Part shown: piece by piece, positions 9,722 to 18,504 of the stretch
Numbering within the stretch: position 1 is the first letter of the stretch
How the letters are laid out: the number at the start of each line of letters is the position of its first letter
Assembly: GCF_014297275.1 (NCBI RefSeq)
Contig: NZ_JACOQK010000001.1
Location: 124,001 to 188,000 of the forward strand
DNA: 64,000 bases
Direction of reading: 5' to 3'
From: Clostridium facile
GTDB taxonomy: Bacteria; Bacillota; Clostridia; Oscillospirales; Ruminococcaceae
Made by a program: the position numbers and the translations under genes
Notes under the pieces: generated by a model
Database searches by the model: none
Told to the model about the DNA's origin: nothing
Seen by the model: the letters and a program-made list of their open reading frames with translations, nothing else

Positions 9722-10363
9722 TTAAAAACCATAAGAATCATCTAGAATCAATACCTTAATTCTGTCTTTGATTCGTTGGTGCGCTAAGGCAACATAAGCA
9801 CAACAGACTCTATCCTCACTATGGCAGTGCATACATTCCCCTGTTTTTACACAAGGGGTGTTGCAAGATAAGCGCATTGTATTGGCTGGTGCTGCTATTT
9901 TTTCCATTCTGTTGATTGCATCCTGCATCGTTGGTACAATTTTATTATATCCAACAATTAAAATAACACTTTTTGGACCATAGATCATAGCGGCTACACG
10001 GTTACCCCGTCCATCTACATTATATAAAATACCATCCTCTGTCACGGCATTCGAACTTGCAAAATAGGTATCTGCAGTAAAGGCTTCTGCCATAACACTT
10101 TGTACCTGCTCTGGTGTAAGTCCGGGTACATTTCTATCTTTTAACTCAATATTGCGACTCTTTAAGTAATCCAATACCCCTGTTTCCTCTAATGTACAGG
10201 AACCACCAAAGCAAACTTTTTCACCATCTTGAACCAATTCGTCTAACGTATTGAATAATTGCTCTTTATTGGTGATGTGGTATGCTTTCATCCGATTTTT
10301 TTCTAGGTTACGAATTGTTTTTTCAATCCGAAGTTGTTTCAGATTTTCTACCCATTGATTCAT
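9722..10363 (-). CDS. LUD-domain protein (LutC/YkgG-like)
   Basis: 213-residue lactate-utilisation (LUD, formerly DUF162) protein. The core includes the GGSCTLEETGVLDYL motif (about 54-68) and ASSNAVTEDGILYNVDGRG (about 103-121), which match the phosphate/ligand-binding fold of the family. The C-terminal part has a Cys cluster (C-x3-C-x5-C-x2-C, then CC) suggestive of metal binding. In other bacteria LutC acts with LutA and LutB in lactate oxidation, but neither partner is adjacent, and solitary Clostridial members have no assigned role. AAAGGAGTGG lies upstream of the ATG. Confidence 0.88.
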   Translation of the reverse strand: MNQWVENLKQLRIEKTIRNLEKNRMKAYHITNKEQLFNTLDELVQDGEKVCFGGSCTLEETGVLDYLKSRNIELKDRNVPGLTPEQVQSVMAEAFTADTYFASSNAVTEDGILYNVDGRGNRVAAMIYGPKSVILIVGYNKIVPTMQDAINRMEKIAAPANTMRLSCNTPCVKTGECMHCHSEDRVCCAYVALAHQRIKDRIKVLILDDSYGF

Positions 10364-10626
10364 AAAATTCCACTCCTTTTTTGACTGGCAGTTTAAAATT
10401 TATTCACTTACATTATATAATCACAGCATAACATTCAATACGAGATTAATTGAATCAACATACGTAAAAAAACGAATGTTAATTTCGAAATACGATATTA
10501 CATACAAAATGTTATTTTTTATCGTAAAACTTTATAATTTGTCGAACACAAAATAGATACCCAAATTTATCAGGCATAAAACTAAAATGATAACTTTACT
10601 ATATTATAAAATAGGAAAATGAAATT

Positions 10627-11151
10627 TTAATGAACGCCAAATAGTATCCGTACAAATAAACTGCTACAGACAATACCAATCAAATCACCAAATAAGGCAG
10701 CGGGGAGGGTATAACGGATATTGGATACACCAACGGAACTATAATAAACCGCAATGGTATAAAAGGTAGTTTCTGTTGAGCCTTGTAACACTGCTGCTAC
10801 CCTGCCAATATAACTATCCGGATGAAATTGAGTAAAAATCGTTTCACATACTGCTAAGCTTCCACTTCCAGACACTGGTTTTAAAATTGCTAAAGGGAGA
10901 ATTTCTTGTGGAATTCCCAATGCTTTCGCCAATGGCGCCAAAAATGAAGTGAGTAAATCAATCGCTCCAGAGGCTTGTAACATCGCGATTGCTGCCAATA
11001 GACCTACCATAGTAGGGATAAGTCCAACCGCAATAGAAACCCCTTCTTTTGCCCCTTTTAAAAAGCTTTCGAACAGGTTTACATGATGAAACATAGCATA
11101 TATAATAATACCAGCCAGAATAGTAGGAATAAAGAACAAATCAATCCGCAT
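10627..11151 (-). CDS. spmB: Spore maturation protein B
   Basis: 174-residue integral membrane protein of the nucleoside-recognition (Gate) family with about four or five helices and the motif KPVSGSGSLAV (about 92-102). In Bacillus and Clostridium SpmA and SpmB work together in spore core dehydration and heat resistance. The start overlaps the end of spmA by 11 bases, indicating translational coupling. No terminator is visible in the 260 bases downstream. Confidence 0.93.
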   Translation of the reverse strand: MRIDLFFIPTILAGIIIYAMFHHVNLFESFLKGAKEGVSIAVGLIPTMVGLLAAIAMLQASGAIDLLTSFLAPLAKALGIPQEILPLAILKPVSGSGSLAVCETIFTQFHPDSYIGRVAAVLQGSTETTFYTIAVYYSSVGVSNIRYTLPAALFGDLIGIVCSSLFVRILFGVH

Positions 11152-11725
11152 GGCGTTTCCTTCTTCCCAACAGTTTTGCCATTAAAATTGCACCAAATAA
11201 AGAGGTAATGGAACACAATAGGGTAGCGAGGATTAAATCAAATGGATTTGCCGCCCCATGAGAACTTCTTAATACTGCAATTGTGGTAGGGATGAGTTGG
11301 ATAGCTGCTGTATTCATGACTACAAATAAAATCATATTTTGAGAAGCGGTTTTTTTATCTGGATTTGCTTGCTGCAATAGTTTCATTGCTTGTATTCCAG
11401 AAGGGGTTGCTGCATTCCCTAGTCCCATTAAATTTGCGGTAATATTCATTGATATATTTTCTAAGACTTGATCCCCTTTGTTTATTCCATGAAATAATAG
11501 CCTTAACAGGGGAGAAAATAAATTAGCTAATTTTTTTGTGAGCCCAGCGTCTTTTGCTATTGTCATAATACCGTTCCAAAAACAGATACCACCCATTAAG
11601 CCAATTAATAACTGAACTGCCTGGCTTGTGCCAGTTAACACAGATTTGTTGACTTCTTCTAATCTTCCTGTTAAAAATCCACATCCAATTGCCAATAAAA
11701 TCATCCAAGGAAATAATTTTTTCAC
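11141..11725 (-). CDS. spmA: Spore maturation protein A
   Basis: 194-residue membrane protein, partner of SpmB, with the family motif NLMGLGNAATPSGIQAM (about 97-113) and AIQLIPTTIAVLR (about 135-147). It begins at GTG (11725) with a GGGGGG ribosome-binding site 5-10 bases upstream. It needs the forespore/mother-cell programme in known spore formers. The region just upstream holds a 10-bp palindrome. Its presence supports an endospore-forming host. Confidence 0.93.
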   Translation of the reverse strand: MKKLFPWMILLAIGCGFLTGRLEEVNKSVLTGTSQAVQLLIGLMGGICFWNGIMTIAKDAGLTKKLANLFSPLLRLLFHGINKGDQVLENISMNITANLMGLGNAATPSGIQAMKLLQQANPDKKTASQNMILFVVMNTAAIQLIPTTIAVLRSSHGAANPFDLILATLLCSITSLFGAILMAKLLGRRKRHAD

Positions 11726-11744
11726 AAAAATCCCCCCAAAAAAC

Positions 11745-11769
11745 TATCATATATTACATATATATGATA
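11745..11769. repeat. Palindrome upstream of spmA
   Basis: TATCATATAT (11745-11754) and ATATATGATA (11760-11769) are exact inverted repeats around a 5-base centre, 20 bases upstream of the spmA start and in the gap to the divergent AbrB-type gene. It may be an operator or only AT-rich chance. Confidence 0.4.
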
Positions 11770-11911
11770 TATTTTTCTATTTCATACATTTTTTACAATT
11801 TAAAATGCAACTTTTTTTGCTAAAACAGTAGAAATTTTTGACAAAATGGTGTATGATATAAATGTGTTCGACATATCTTAGTTTATTTTTAGTAAAAAGG
11901 GAGGAATTATA

Positions 11912-12157
11912 ATGAAATCCACAGGTATTGTAAGAAACACAGATAAAGTTGGTAGAATTGTTCTTCCAATTGAGTTGCGTCAGACTTTGTACATCGCAGA
12001 AGGGGATCCATTAGAGATTTATACAGAAGAGGATAAAATTATTTTGAAAAAATATAATCCATCCTGTATTTTCTGCGGAAGCACAGAAGAAATGTTATCC
12101 TATAAAGGAAAATACATCTGCGCTGAATGTAAAAAAGAACTGATGGACAAAGAATAA
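11912..12157 (+). CDS. AbrB/SpoVT-like transition-state regulator with zinc ribbon
   Basis: 81 residues. The N-terminal half is a swapped-hairpin AbrB DNA-binding domain (STGIVRNTDKVGRIVLP, residues 3-19, then EGDPLEIY). The C-terminal half is a small zinc ribbon, C-I-F-C-G and C-A-E-C (about 49-52 and 71-74), typical of Clostridial AbrB proteins. AGGGAGG precedes the ATG. The family controls transition-state and sporulation genes, and this copy lies divergent from spmAB. It ends at a strong terminator. Confidence 0.9.
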   Translation: MKSTGIVRNTDKVGRIVLPIELRQTLYIAEGDPLEIYTEEDKIILKKYNPSCIFCGSTEEMLSYKGKYICAECKKELMDKE

Positions 12158-12163
12158 AGGGAT

Positions 12164-12206
12164 AAAAAGCTGTTTGATCATATATCAAACGGCTTTTTCT
12201 TTTTTA
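12164..12206. terminator. Bidirectional terminator between abrB-like gene and permease
   Basis: AAAAAGC-TGTTTGAT / ATCAAACG-GCTTTTT stem with a 5-base loop and T-runs on both strands; serves the plus-strand regulator and the minus-strand permease. Confidence 0.85.
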
Positions 12207-12293
12207 CTATTATAAATGTATGGCAGTACTTTAGAAAATTATGTTTTGTTCGATAAAAAAGTCCGGATTTATATTGATAATAGGTACTGGATT

Positions 12294-13406
12294 TTATCCC
12301 ATTAAAAAATATAGTATAAGGGATGCGGTTAAAAAAACAAGATTAAAAATAGTAAAATACCCTAAATATGTGTTTTTTTTCTGAGGGGAATCCTTGCATA
12401 TAAATTTAAAAGAGATAAGGCTTGCCATTGAAGCAATTAATGTACCAAGTCCTCCTATATTCGTACCAATCAACAACAGATTCCAAGAGTTTGTAAAACC
12501 GGCCAGTAATAACGCCGCAGGAACATTACTGATAAACTGACTGATGCCGACAGATACTAGAACTTCATTTCCTTGTAATACTGTCTCTAAAAAATGATGT
12601 ATTATTGAAATCCGACCTATATTGCCAACAAAAATAAAAAATCCAATAAAGGTGAATAACAAAGAATAATCTACTTTTTTTAAAATTTTTCGGTCTGCTA
12701 TTACTATCGTTGTTAACACAACAACGAATAACGCTATAGTAGGGATGAAATGAACTACCGTTGCCAAGCTTAAAATAAATAGAATACAATAAATAGAAAA
12801 TAATTTTTTATTTTTCCCTAATTTTTCCTGTTTCAAAAAAGAAGTAGAGATAGGATAAGGCTTTTGAAAAAAGACAAAAAGGGCAATCAAAACAAACGAT
12901 AAGATTGCATATGGCAAAATGGTGAAAATAAAATTTTGAATAGAGATATTGAATTTTGAAAAAAGGTATAAGTTTTGGGGATTACCAATTGGAGTTAGCA
13001 TACTTCCCAAGTTAGCAGCAATGGTTTGCATTACAACAACAGGAAGAATCCTATTTTCTTGCTGTATCATATGTAAAATTTCCAATGTAAAAGGGACAAA
13101 AGTAATTAATGCTACATCGTTTGTGATAAACATACTGGATATATAGCATAAAAAAATTAAGATCGCCTCTAATTGGCGAGTGTTTTTGACCTTCTTTAAC
13201 AATAATTCTCCTGTATGACGAAAAATTCCCAATGCTTGAAAACCTTCCATAATTGCCATTAAGCAGAATAAAATACCTAATGTATTAAAATCGATATATT
13301 CAACATATTTTTGATCAGGAAAAATGAAGCAGCAAGAAATAATGGCTAAGCCCCAAGAAACCACTAGGATTGTTTCTTTTTTTACCCAATTTTTTATTTT
13401 TTCCAT
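12294..13406 (-). CDS. ArsB/NhaD-type (IT superfamily) anion permease
   Basis: 370-residue membrane transporter with about ten or eleven helices. It has FITNDVALITFVPF (about 93-106) and NLGSMLTPIGNPQNLY (about 130-145), the paired reentrant signatures of the ArsB/SLC13/NhaD superfamily. Substrate cannot be told: arsenite, dicarboxylate and Na+/H+ exchange all occur in the family. There is no arsR or arsA neighbour, which argues against a dedicated arsenic operon. The start is placed at the ATG at 13406 because GAGGG lies 7 bases upstream; the frame stays open 18 codons further. Confidence 0.85.
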   Translation of the reverse strand: MEKIKNWVKKETILVVSWGLAIISCCFIFPDQKYVEYIDFNTLGILFCLMAIMEGFQALGIFRHTGELLLKKVKNTRQLEAILIFLCYISSMFITNDVALITFVPFTLEILHMIQQENRILPVVVMQTIAANLGSMLTPIGNPQNLYLFSKFNISIQNFIFTILPYAILSFVLIALFVFFQKPYPISTSFLKQEKLGKNKKLFSIYCILFILSLATVVHFIPTIALFVVVLTTIVIADRKILKKVDYSLLFTFIGFFIFVGNIGRISIIHHFLETVLQGNEVLVSVGISQFISNVPAALLLAGFTNSWNLLLIGTNIGGLGTLIASMASLISFKFICKDSPQKKNTYLGYFTIFNLVFLTASLILYFLMG

Positions 13407-13460
13407 TTTATTTCCCTCAATATAAAAGCAATATTCTTTATCATACCATAATTTAGACAA

Positions 13461-13502
13461 AAAAGGAATGCCCTATTTGGGCTATAATACCAAATAGGGC
13501 AT
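13461..13502 (-). terminator. Terminator of the AIM24-family gene
   Basis: 13-bp perfect stem (13468-13480 with 13490-13502) around 9 bases; the minus strand continues into TTCCTTTTTT. Confidence 0.85.
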
Positions 13503-13525
13503 ATTAACTACTGGTTCCAATAGTT

Positions 13526-14206
13526 TTAACTGTTGGATGGGAAAAATGGACGTAAAACAGCAGCCATTTGATTGATAGGCATTGTTTGTAAAATAATTGT
13601 ACCAGGTCCGGTTACAACAGTGTTAAAGATACCTTCCCCACCAAACAGCATATTTTTTACACCAGGAACTTTTTGTACATCAATGGTACAGGTTTCACTC
13701 ATTGCGGCTAGATATCCGGTGTCTACAATCATACTTTGCCCAGGTTGTAATAGGTATTCCATGGCGTATCCGTCAATTTCAATAAATGCTGTGCCCTGAC
13801 CTGATAAACGTTGCATAATAAAACCTTCTCCACCAAAGAATCCTCCACCAATTTTTTTTTGGAAAGCAATAGAAAGCTGTACGCCTGATTCTGCTGCCAA
13901 AAATGCGGATTTTTGTACAATCATTCCTTGATTGGCAGAAATATTGATTGCGCGCATAGAACCAGGAAAACTGGATGCGAACGCGATCATTCCTTGGCCA
14001 TTTTGTGCGGTATAACGGTTTAAAAACAGTGATTCTCCGGACATCATACGGCTAAATACTTTTCCTACTCCTCCTCCAGATGTGGTTTCCATTTTCATAT
14101 TTGGTGTCATCCAAGACATAGCGCCGCTTTCGGTAATCATGGTTTCCCCGTTTTCCAGAGTACAAACAACAACTGGCATGGGGGTGCCTTCAATTTTATA
14201 TTGCAT
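13526..14206 (-). CDS. AIM24/TIGR00266-family protein
   Basis: 226-residue all-beta protein with the repeated glycine-rich turns of the family: GGGVGKVFSRMMSGESLFLN (about 44-63), GGGFFGGEGFIMQRLSG (about 120-136) and GVKNMLFGGEGIFNTVVTGPG (near 181-201, third repeat). The fold is related to the tryptophan RNA-binding attenuator-like/AIM24 domain. The mitochondrial homologue affects cristae, while bacterial function is unassigned. It begins at ATG with AGGAGG 8 bases upstream and is monocistronic, with its own terminator. Confidence 0.88.
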   Translation of the reverse strand: MQYKIEGTPMPVVVCTLENGETMITESGAMSWMTPNMKMETTSGGGVGKVFSRMMSGESLFLNRYTAQNGQGMIAFASSFPGSMRAINISANQGMIVQKSAFLAAESGVQLSIAFQKKIGGGFFGGEGFIMQRLSGQGTAFIEIDGYAMEYLLQPGQSMIVDTGYLAAMSETCTIDVQKVPGVKNMLFGGEGIFNTVVTGPGTIILQTMPINQMAAVLRPFFPSNS

Positions 14207-14361
14207 GATGTAATCCTCCTTTTTTATTTGTTATTATAGAGGTTATTTGATTGTAGGTCAATTGATTTTCATATTGTTTTACGAATTCCATAAATATAAT
14301 TTATATTTTTATGAAAAACAGATAGATTGGGTTGATTAATGATGTTAAACATGGAAAAGAT

Positions 14362-14390
14362 TTGCGAATTATTTGGAATCATGATACAAT
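14362..14390 (+). promoter_or_regulatory. Sigma-A-type promoter of the sirtuin operon
   Basis: TTGCGA (14362-14367), 17-bp spacer, TACAAT (14385-14390), 37 bases before the chosen start codon. Confidence 0.6.
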
Positions 14391-14427
14391 AAAAATGGTT
14401 ATAATATCATGCAAAGAAGGGGTATCA

Positions 14428-15135
14428 ATGATTGACCAATTAAAGCAGTGGGTACAACAAAGCGACAATATCGTGTTTTTTGGAGGTGCTGGAGTTTCTA
14501 CCGAAAGTGGAATACCGGATTTTCGCAGTACCGATGGTTTATACTATCAAGAATATCAATATCCTCCAGAAACGATTTTAAGCCATACGTTTTATGAGGA
14601 AAATCCATTGGAATTTTTTCGGTTTTACCGCAATAAATTAATCTATCCAGATGCCAAACCAAACGCAGCCCATAATAAACTGTCGGAGTGGGAAAAACAA
14701 GGAAAATTAAAAGCGGTTATTACCCAAAATATTGACGGTCTGCATCAGATGGCAGGCAGTAAAGAAGTGTTGGAGCTGCATGGTTCCATCCATCGGAATT
14801 ATTGTGAGTCTTGCGGAAAATTTTATCGTTTACAAGAAATTATGGATTGTGACGGTATCCCAACATGTTCTTGTGGGGGACGGATTAAACCGGATGTTGT
14901 ACTGTACGAGGAAGGGCTGGATAGCAATATTTTAAGCCGTTCTTTAAATTATATCCGCCATGCGGATGTATTGATTGTCGCTGGAACTTCATTGGCTGTT
15001 TATCCAGCAGCGGGTTTATTGCAGTATTATACTGGAAATCATCTAGTATTAATCAATAAAACGCCAACCCCTTATGATGCCAATGCAGATTTATTAATTC
15101 AGGGGAAAATAGGGGAAGTACTCTCCCAATTATAA
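14428..15135 (+). CDS. NAD-dependent protein deacylase, sirtuin family
   Basis: 235-residue Sir2 enzyme that removes acyl groups from lysines using NAD+. The NAD loop GAGVSTESGIPDFRS is at residues 20-34, then TQNIDGLHQMAG, the catalytic His in ELHGSIH, and a Cys4 zinc module (CESC and CSC). Typical of bacterial CobB-like class U/III sirtuins. The ATG at 14428 is chosen over an ORF start 32 codons earlier, because AAGAAGGGG lies just upstream and the NAD loop then falls at the usual position. The next gene starts 20 bases downstream and probably shares the transcript. Confidence 0.94.
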   Translation: MIDQLKQWVQQSDNIVFFGGAGVSTESGIPDFRSTDGLYYQEYQYPPETILSHTFYEENPLEFFRFYRNKLIYPDAKPNAAHNKLSEWEKQGKLKAVITQNIDGLHQMAGSKEVLELHGSIHRNYCESCGKFYRLQEIMDCDGIPTCSCGGRIKPDVVLYEEGLDSNILSRSLNYIRHADVLIVAGTSLAVYPAAGLLQYYTGNHLVLINKTPTPYDANADLLIQGKIGEVLSQL

Positions 15136-15155
15136 GTTTGAAAGGAATGTATATT

Positions 15156-15512
15156 ATGTCAATTTTATTTTTGGAATATCCGAAGTGTTCTACCTGCCAA
15201 AAAGCGAAAAAATGGCTAGATGAAAACGGAATACAATATCAGGACCGCCATATTGTAGAACAGAACCCTACAGTGGAGGAATTAACCCAATGGTATCAAA
15301 AAAGCGGATTGCCATTAAAACGGTTTTTTAATACCAGCGGGATGCTATATAAAGAATTAAAATTAAAAGATAAACTGCCTACTATGACAGAACAGGAACA
15401 ATTAGAATTATTAGCCACCAATGGGATGTTGGTAAAGCGCCCGTTGGTTATCTCTGATACTGTAATTTGTCCAGGGTTTAAACAGGATGTTTGGGAACAG
15501 TTGAAAGATTAA
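15156..15512 (+). CDS. ArsC/Spx-family thioredoxin-fold protein
   Basis: 118 residues with the thioredoxin-like ArsC fold: C-x-x-C (C11, C14) in YPKCSTCQKAKKWL, then LPLKRFFNTSGMLYKELKLKD and the RPLVI loop. This is the arsenate-reductase/Spx/YffB superfamily. The CxxC, rather than a single N-terminal Cys, fits the Spx/MgsR-like or YffB-like branch, but residues for RNA-polymerase binding cannot be judged. AAAGGA before the ATG at 15156 supports that start; an upstream TTG is in frame but poorer. It follows the sirtuin gene closely and ends in a terminator. Confidence 0.88.
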   Translation: MSILFLEYPKCSTCQKAKKWLDENGIQYQDRHIVEQNPTVEELTQWYQKSGLPLKRFFNTSGMLYKELKLKDKLPTMTEQEQLELLATNGMLVKRPLVISDTVICPGFKQDVWEQLKD

Positions 15513-15533
15513 TGGATTTAGAAATACACAATT

Positions 15534-15581
15534 GGCTATTTTTGTTTGTCAGAATTGGAACAGACAAAAATAGCCTTTTTT
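15534..15581 (+). terminator. Terminator of the sirtuin/ArsC-like operon
   Basis: GGCTATTTTTGT (15534-15545) pairs with ACAAAAATAGCC (ending 15575), followed by six T. Confidence 0.85.
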
Positions 15582-15744
15582 GATTGGTTAGGAAAATTAG
15601 TGGTATTTTCGGTAGGATATCTCGTTATAGGCTTTCATTTTATGTGATGTAAGACCAGTGAAATAAAGTGAATACATCATGAGATACTTGATAAAAAATT
15701 CTAAGAGAATTGTTTTTCAAATTATGAATATAGGAGGAAATAAC

Positions 15745-16413
15745 ATGGTAAACATTGATGATTATATGCAGAGGCTACAGCTAGTGCTACAACAGGTATT
15801 TGGCAATCGGTTATTGTATTTAGGGCTACAAGGAAGTTATCGTAGAGGGGAAGAAACGCCAACAAGCGATATTGATGCTATGGTAATATTGGATTATTTT
15901 ACGATACAGGACATGGATCTGTATCGAAAGACTGTTACCAATTTAACTCCAGAGGAACAAACTTGTGGGTTTATCTGTGGAAAACAGGAATTGCTCCACT
16001 GGAATCCAGGAGAAATCTGCCAGTTGATCCACGAAACCAAAGATTATTACGGAAATTTAAAGGACTTTGTGCCAGAATATACCTTACAGGATGTGAAAAA
16101 CCATATCAAAGTAAATGTGGGGAACCTGTACCATGGGCTCTGTCATGAATTCATCCACTCCTCCCAAGGGATAGAAAAAGAACAGTTGCAATTTGCGTAT
16201 AAATCTATTTTTTATCTTTTACAAAACCTACATTTTATCCGGACTGGAAAATTTATCTTAAAAAAACAGGATTTGGCTTCCTATTTGGAAGGATTGGATC
16301 TACAGGTTTTGCAAACAGCAGAATCGGTGAAAACCAAAGAGTTTAATGGCCAACATGCTTTTCAATTGCTGTTTGGTTGGTGCCAACAAGTATTACATAC
16401 AATTGATTGTTAA
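15745..16413 (+). CDS. Nucleotidyltransferase-domain protein
   Basis: 222 residues. The N-terminal nucleotidyltransferase core carries G30-S31 and the acidic pair D42/D44 in the pattern GSYRR-x6-SDID, as in kanamycin nucleotidyltransferase-like and MNT-type proteins. The C-terminal half is helical and HEPN-like in size (residues 110-220). It is a single-chain fusion rather than a two-gene MntA-HepT toxin-antitoxin pair; no partner gene lies nearby. Substrate unknown. AGGAGG stands 8 bases before the ATG at 15745. Confidence 0.85.
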   Translation: MVNIDDYMQRLQLVLQQVFGNRLLYLGLQGSYRRGEETPTSDIDAMVILDYFTIQDMDLYRKTVTNLTPEEQTCGFICGKQELLHWNPGEICQLIHETKDYYGNLKDFVPEYTLQDVKNHIKVNVGNLYHGLCHEFIHSSQGIEKEQLQFAYKSIFYLLQNLHFIRTGKFILKKQDLASYLEGLDLQVLQTAESVKTKEFNGQHAFQLLFGWCQQVLHTIDC

Positions 16414-16562
16414 TATGAAAATTTTGTAGTTCTAAATGGTACATTTTTCTTCAATATTGGGGAATCAACATAACAATGGCAGGAAAACAATCTGACATGT
16501 AAACGAAAACATCCAAATATTTGCAGGATTAATGTTGGCAACGAAATAATAGAATAAAATAC

Positions 16563-16598
16563 AAAAAAGCTCGTACAACTATTTGTACGAACTTTTTT
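16563..16598. terminator. Bidirectional terminator between convergent genes
   Basis: AAAAAAG-TCGTACAA / TTGTACGA-CTTTTTT stem with mismatched C/A and a short loop. It ends both the plus-strand nucleotidyltransferase gene and the minus-strand four-gene operon. Confidence 0.85.
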
Positions 16599-16636
16599 AT
16601 TTTACTATCTTTTGTTAATTTAGCCTGATAGAATAA

Positions 16637-16969
16637 TTATTTTCTTTTAAAACGAATTAGCTTGCTATTGTATTTGATAATAAAAAATAAAATGAGAACT
16701 ACTCCAACCACAATCATAGCAACGCCAATGTAATATCCAATATCAGGGCGGAAGATTAAATTGAGTATGGGTATTAGAAAAACACCTATCCCAACAAACA
16801 TACCACCTGTACCAATTCTTTTAGTATAAACTTTTGCATCTTTTGGATCAAGGTTTCCATAATGATAACTGTGAATGAATGAAATATTTCCTTTACAGCC
16901 CACTTGATAGGAGATGAAAATCAAAAGTAATCCTAAAATGATTTCCGTAATAATTTCTTGTAATTCCAT
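16637..16969 (-). CDS. Small membrane protein, DUF3784-like
   Basis: 110 residues with three membrane helices (about 8-24, 52-70, 76-98) and a cytoplasmic segment NISFIHSYHYGNLDPKDAKVYTKRIG (split motif: SFIHSYHY, then YTKRIG) that is characteristic of DUF3784. Function unknown. The ATG has AAGGGTTATT upstream. It starts 11 bases after the MoxR stop and ends at the operon terminator, so it is probably the last gene of the LRR-VWA-MoxR transcript. Confidence 0.78.
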   Translation of the reverse strand: MELQEIITEIILGLLLIFISYQVGCKGNISFIHSYHYGNLDPKDAKVYTKRIGTGGMFVGIGVFLIPILNLIFRPDIGYYIGVAMIVVGVVLILFFIIKYNSKLIRFKRK

Positions 16970-16980
16970 AATAACCCTTT

Positions 16981-18504
16981 TTAATCGAAATCTTTCCTTG
17001 TCAGCTGGGTAAGTTCTTGGATTTCTTCCAGAACTTCTTTTTGCCGTTCTTGGAATAACAATCCTTTATTATACATATAGTATCGGTCGCAGCCATGTTC
17101 GTTGATAAACTTCATGCTAAAATAGTTTGCGTTCAACTCTGTAATAAAAATAACCATTTCCTGGCTGTTTCCAAACGCAGCTTCCATAAAATCAAATGCA
17201 TAATCCAACGAAGCTGCCGTATCTTGAATAAGCTGTTTCCGTTTTTCCGGCTGTTGCTGGAATTGATTTTTCACTAGTTCAAACGCATCTTGCCCTTCCA
17301 AGGATTCTTGTTTTAACTGTAAAACATATTTCTCCAATATTTGGAGAACCTTTTGTCCGGTTTGCAGCTGTAGTTGATCCAATTGCCCTGCTTGTTTTTT
17401 CTGTTCTAAAGTATCCCGATATCCTTGAATAAGTTCAACTAGGCTTTGGATAGCAGGATAGGTTTGTAATTTAGTCTTCCAGGATTTTAACTGTTCAAAC
17501 AGCTGAGTGGTCAATAAATCTTGTAATTCTACTTGTTGGAATTGTTGGGATAATTTGCTGAGCAATAAACCAATAACACTAAGACGTTCATCGAACTGGG
17601 ATGATTTTAGTTTGGAGATCGCCTGTTCTGAAATCATACCGGATAAAATCGCCTCAATTTGATAGTCGGTTTGATATTTGTAATAAAGTTCTAGATAGTT
17701 GGCAAAGTCTTTTGCGATAGCAGGGAACTGAATATACTGAATAATTAAATCTTGGTCAACTGGCATCCCCAAAATTTCGTATGTCTGGATGATTTGGGAT
17801 AAGTCTTCCCACCCACGGGCTGTGGCAAATAATTTTCCATCTACCGTGGTTTGAATCCGATAAAAGTTTTCCTTTTTAATTTCCAGATAAGAAATAATGG
17901 CACCATGTAGATTATTCTGATAGGCATATTCTTTCCAAACAGAAAAATCTTCCTGTACATCAATCTTTTTAACGCGGTCTAGAGTAACAATATCGAATTC
18001 TTTCACCGATTTATTGTATTCAGGAGGGTTACAAGCTGCCGCTATGATCCATCCTTCCGGAATACGATGGCTGCCAAAAGTCTTTTGCTGTAAGAATTGC
18101 AGCATGGTAGGAGCTAATGTTTCGGATACACAGTTGATCTCATCAATAAACAAGATACCTTCTTTCAGCCCTGTCTGTTCCATTTTCTCATAAATCGAAG
18201 CAATAATTTCACTCATGGTATATTCTGTAACAGCATACTCTGTTCCACCATAATTTTTATGCTGAATAAAAGGCAATCCTACAGCGCTTTGGCGGGTGTG
18301 GTGGGTGATGGTATAGGCGACCAGAGCCACACCACATTCCCTTGCCACTTGTTCCATAATCTGTGTTTTTCCAATACCAGGAGGACCCATTATGAGAACA
18401 GGACGCTGCCGGATCGAAGGGATACGGTAATTTCCCAGTTCATCTTTTGCCAGATATGCCTGGATAGACCGTTTGATTTCCTGTTTGGCTTGTTTAATGT
18501 TCAT
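16981..18504 (-). CDS. MoxR-family AAA+ ATPase
   Basis: 507 residues. N-terminal AAA+ module with Walker A GPPGIGKT (40-47), Walker B LFIDEIN near 115-122, and sensor-1 region AAACNPPEYN. A long helical Gln-rich C-terminal extension (about 300-500) has no clear domain. MoxR proteins act as chaperones that assemble metal- or cofactor-containing complexes with VWA partners. The start is placed at 18504 because GGAGG precedes it; the first codons overlap the upstream VWA gene by 11 bases. The longer frame upstream merely reads through that gene. Confidence 0.9.
   Translation of the reverse strand: MNIKQAKQEIKRSIQAYLAKDELGNYRIPSIRQRPVLIMGPPGIGKTQIMEQVARECGVALVAYTITHHTRQSAVGLPFIQHKNYGGTEYAVTEYTMSEIIASIYEKMEQTGLKEGILFIDEINCVSETLAPTMLQFLQQKTFGSHRIPEGWIIAAACNPPEYNKSVKEFDIVTLDRVKKIDVQEDFSVWKEYAYQNNLHGAIISYLEIKKENFYRIQTTVDGKLFATARGWEDLSQIIQTYEILGMPVDQDLIIQYIQFPAIAKDFANYLELYYKYQTDYQIEAILSGMISEQAISKLKSSQFDERLSVIGLLLSKLSQQFQQVELQDLLTTQLFEQLKSWKTKLQTYPAIQSLVELIQGYRDTLEQKKQAGQLDQLQLQTGQKVLQILEKYVLQLKQESLEGQDAFELVKNQFQQQPEKRKQLIQDTAASLDYAFDFMEAAFGNSQEMVIFITELNANYFSMKFINEHGCDRYYMYNKGLLFQERQKEVLEEIQELTQLTRKDFD

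Noticed and set aside
15745..16413. Toxin-antitoxin (MntA-HepT) system
   Set aside because: There is a nucleotidyltransferase core but no separate HEPN gene beside it; the C-terminal half is part of one chain and lacks a visible R-x4-6-H motif.
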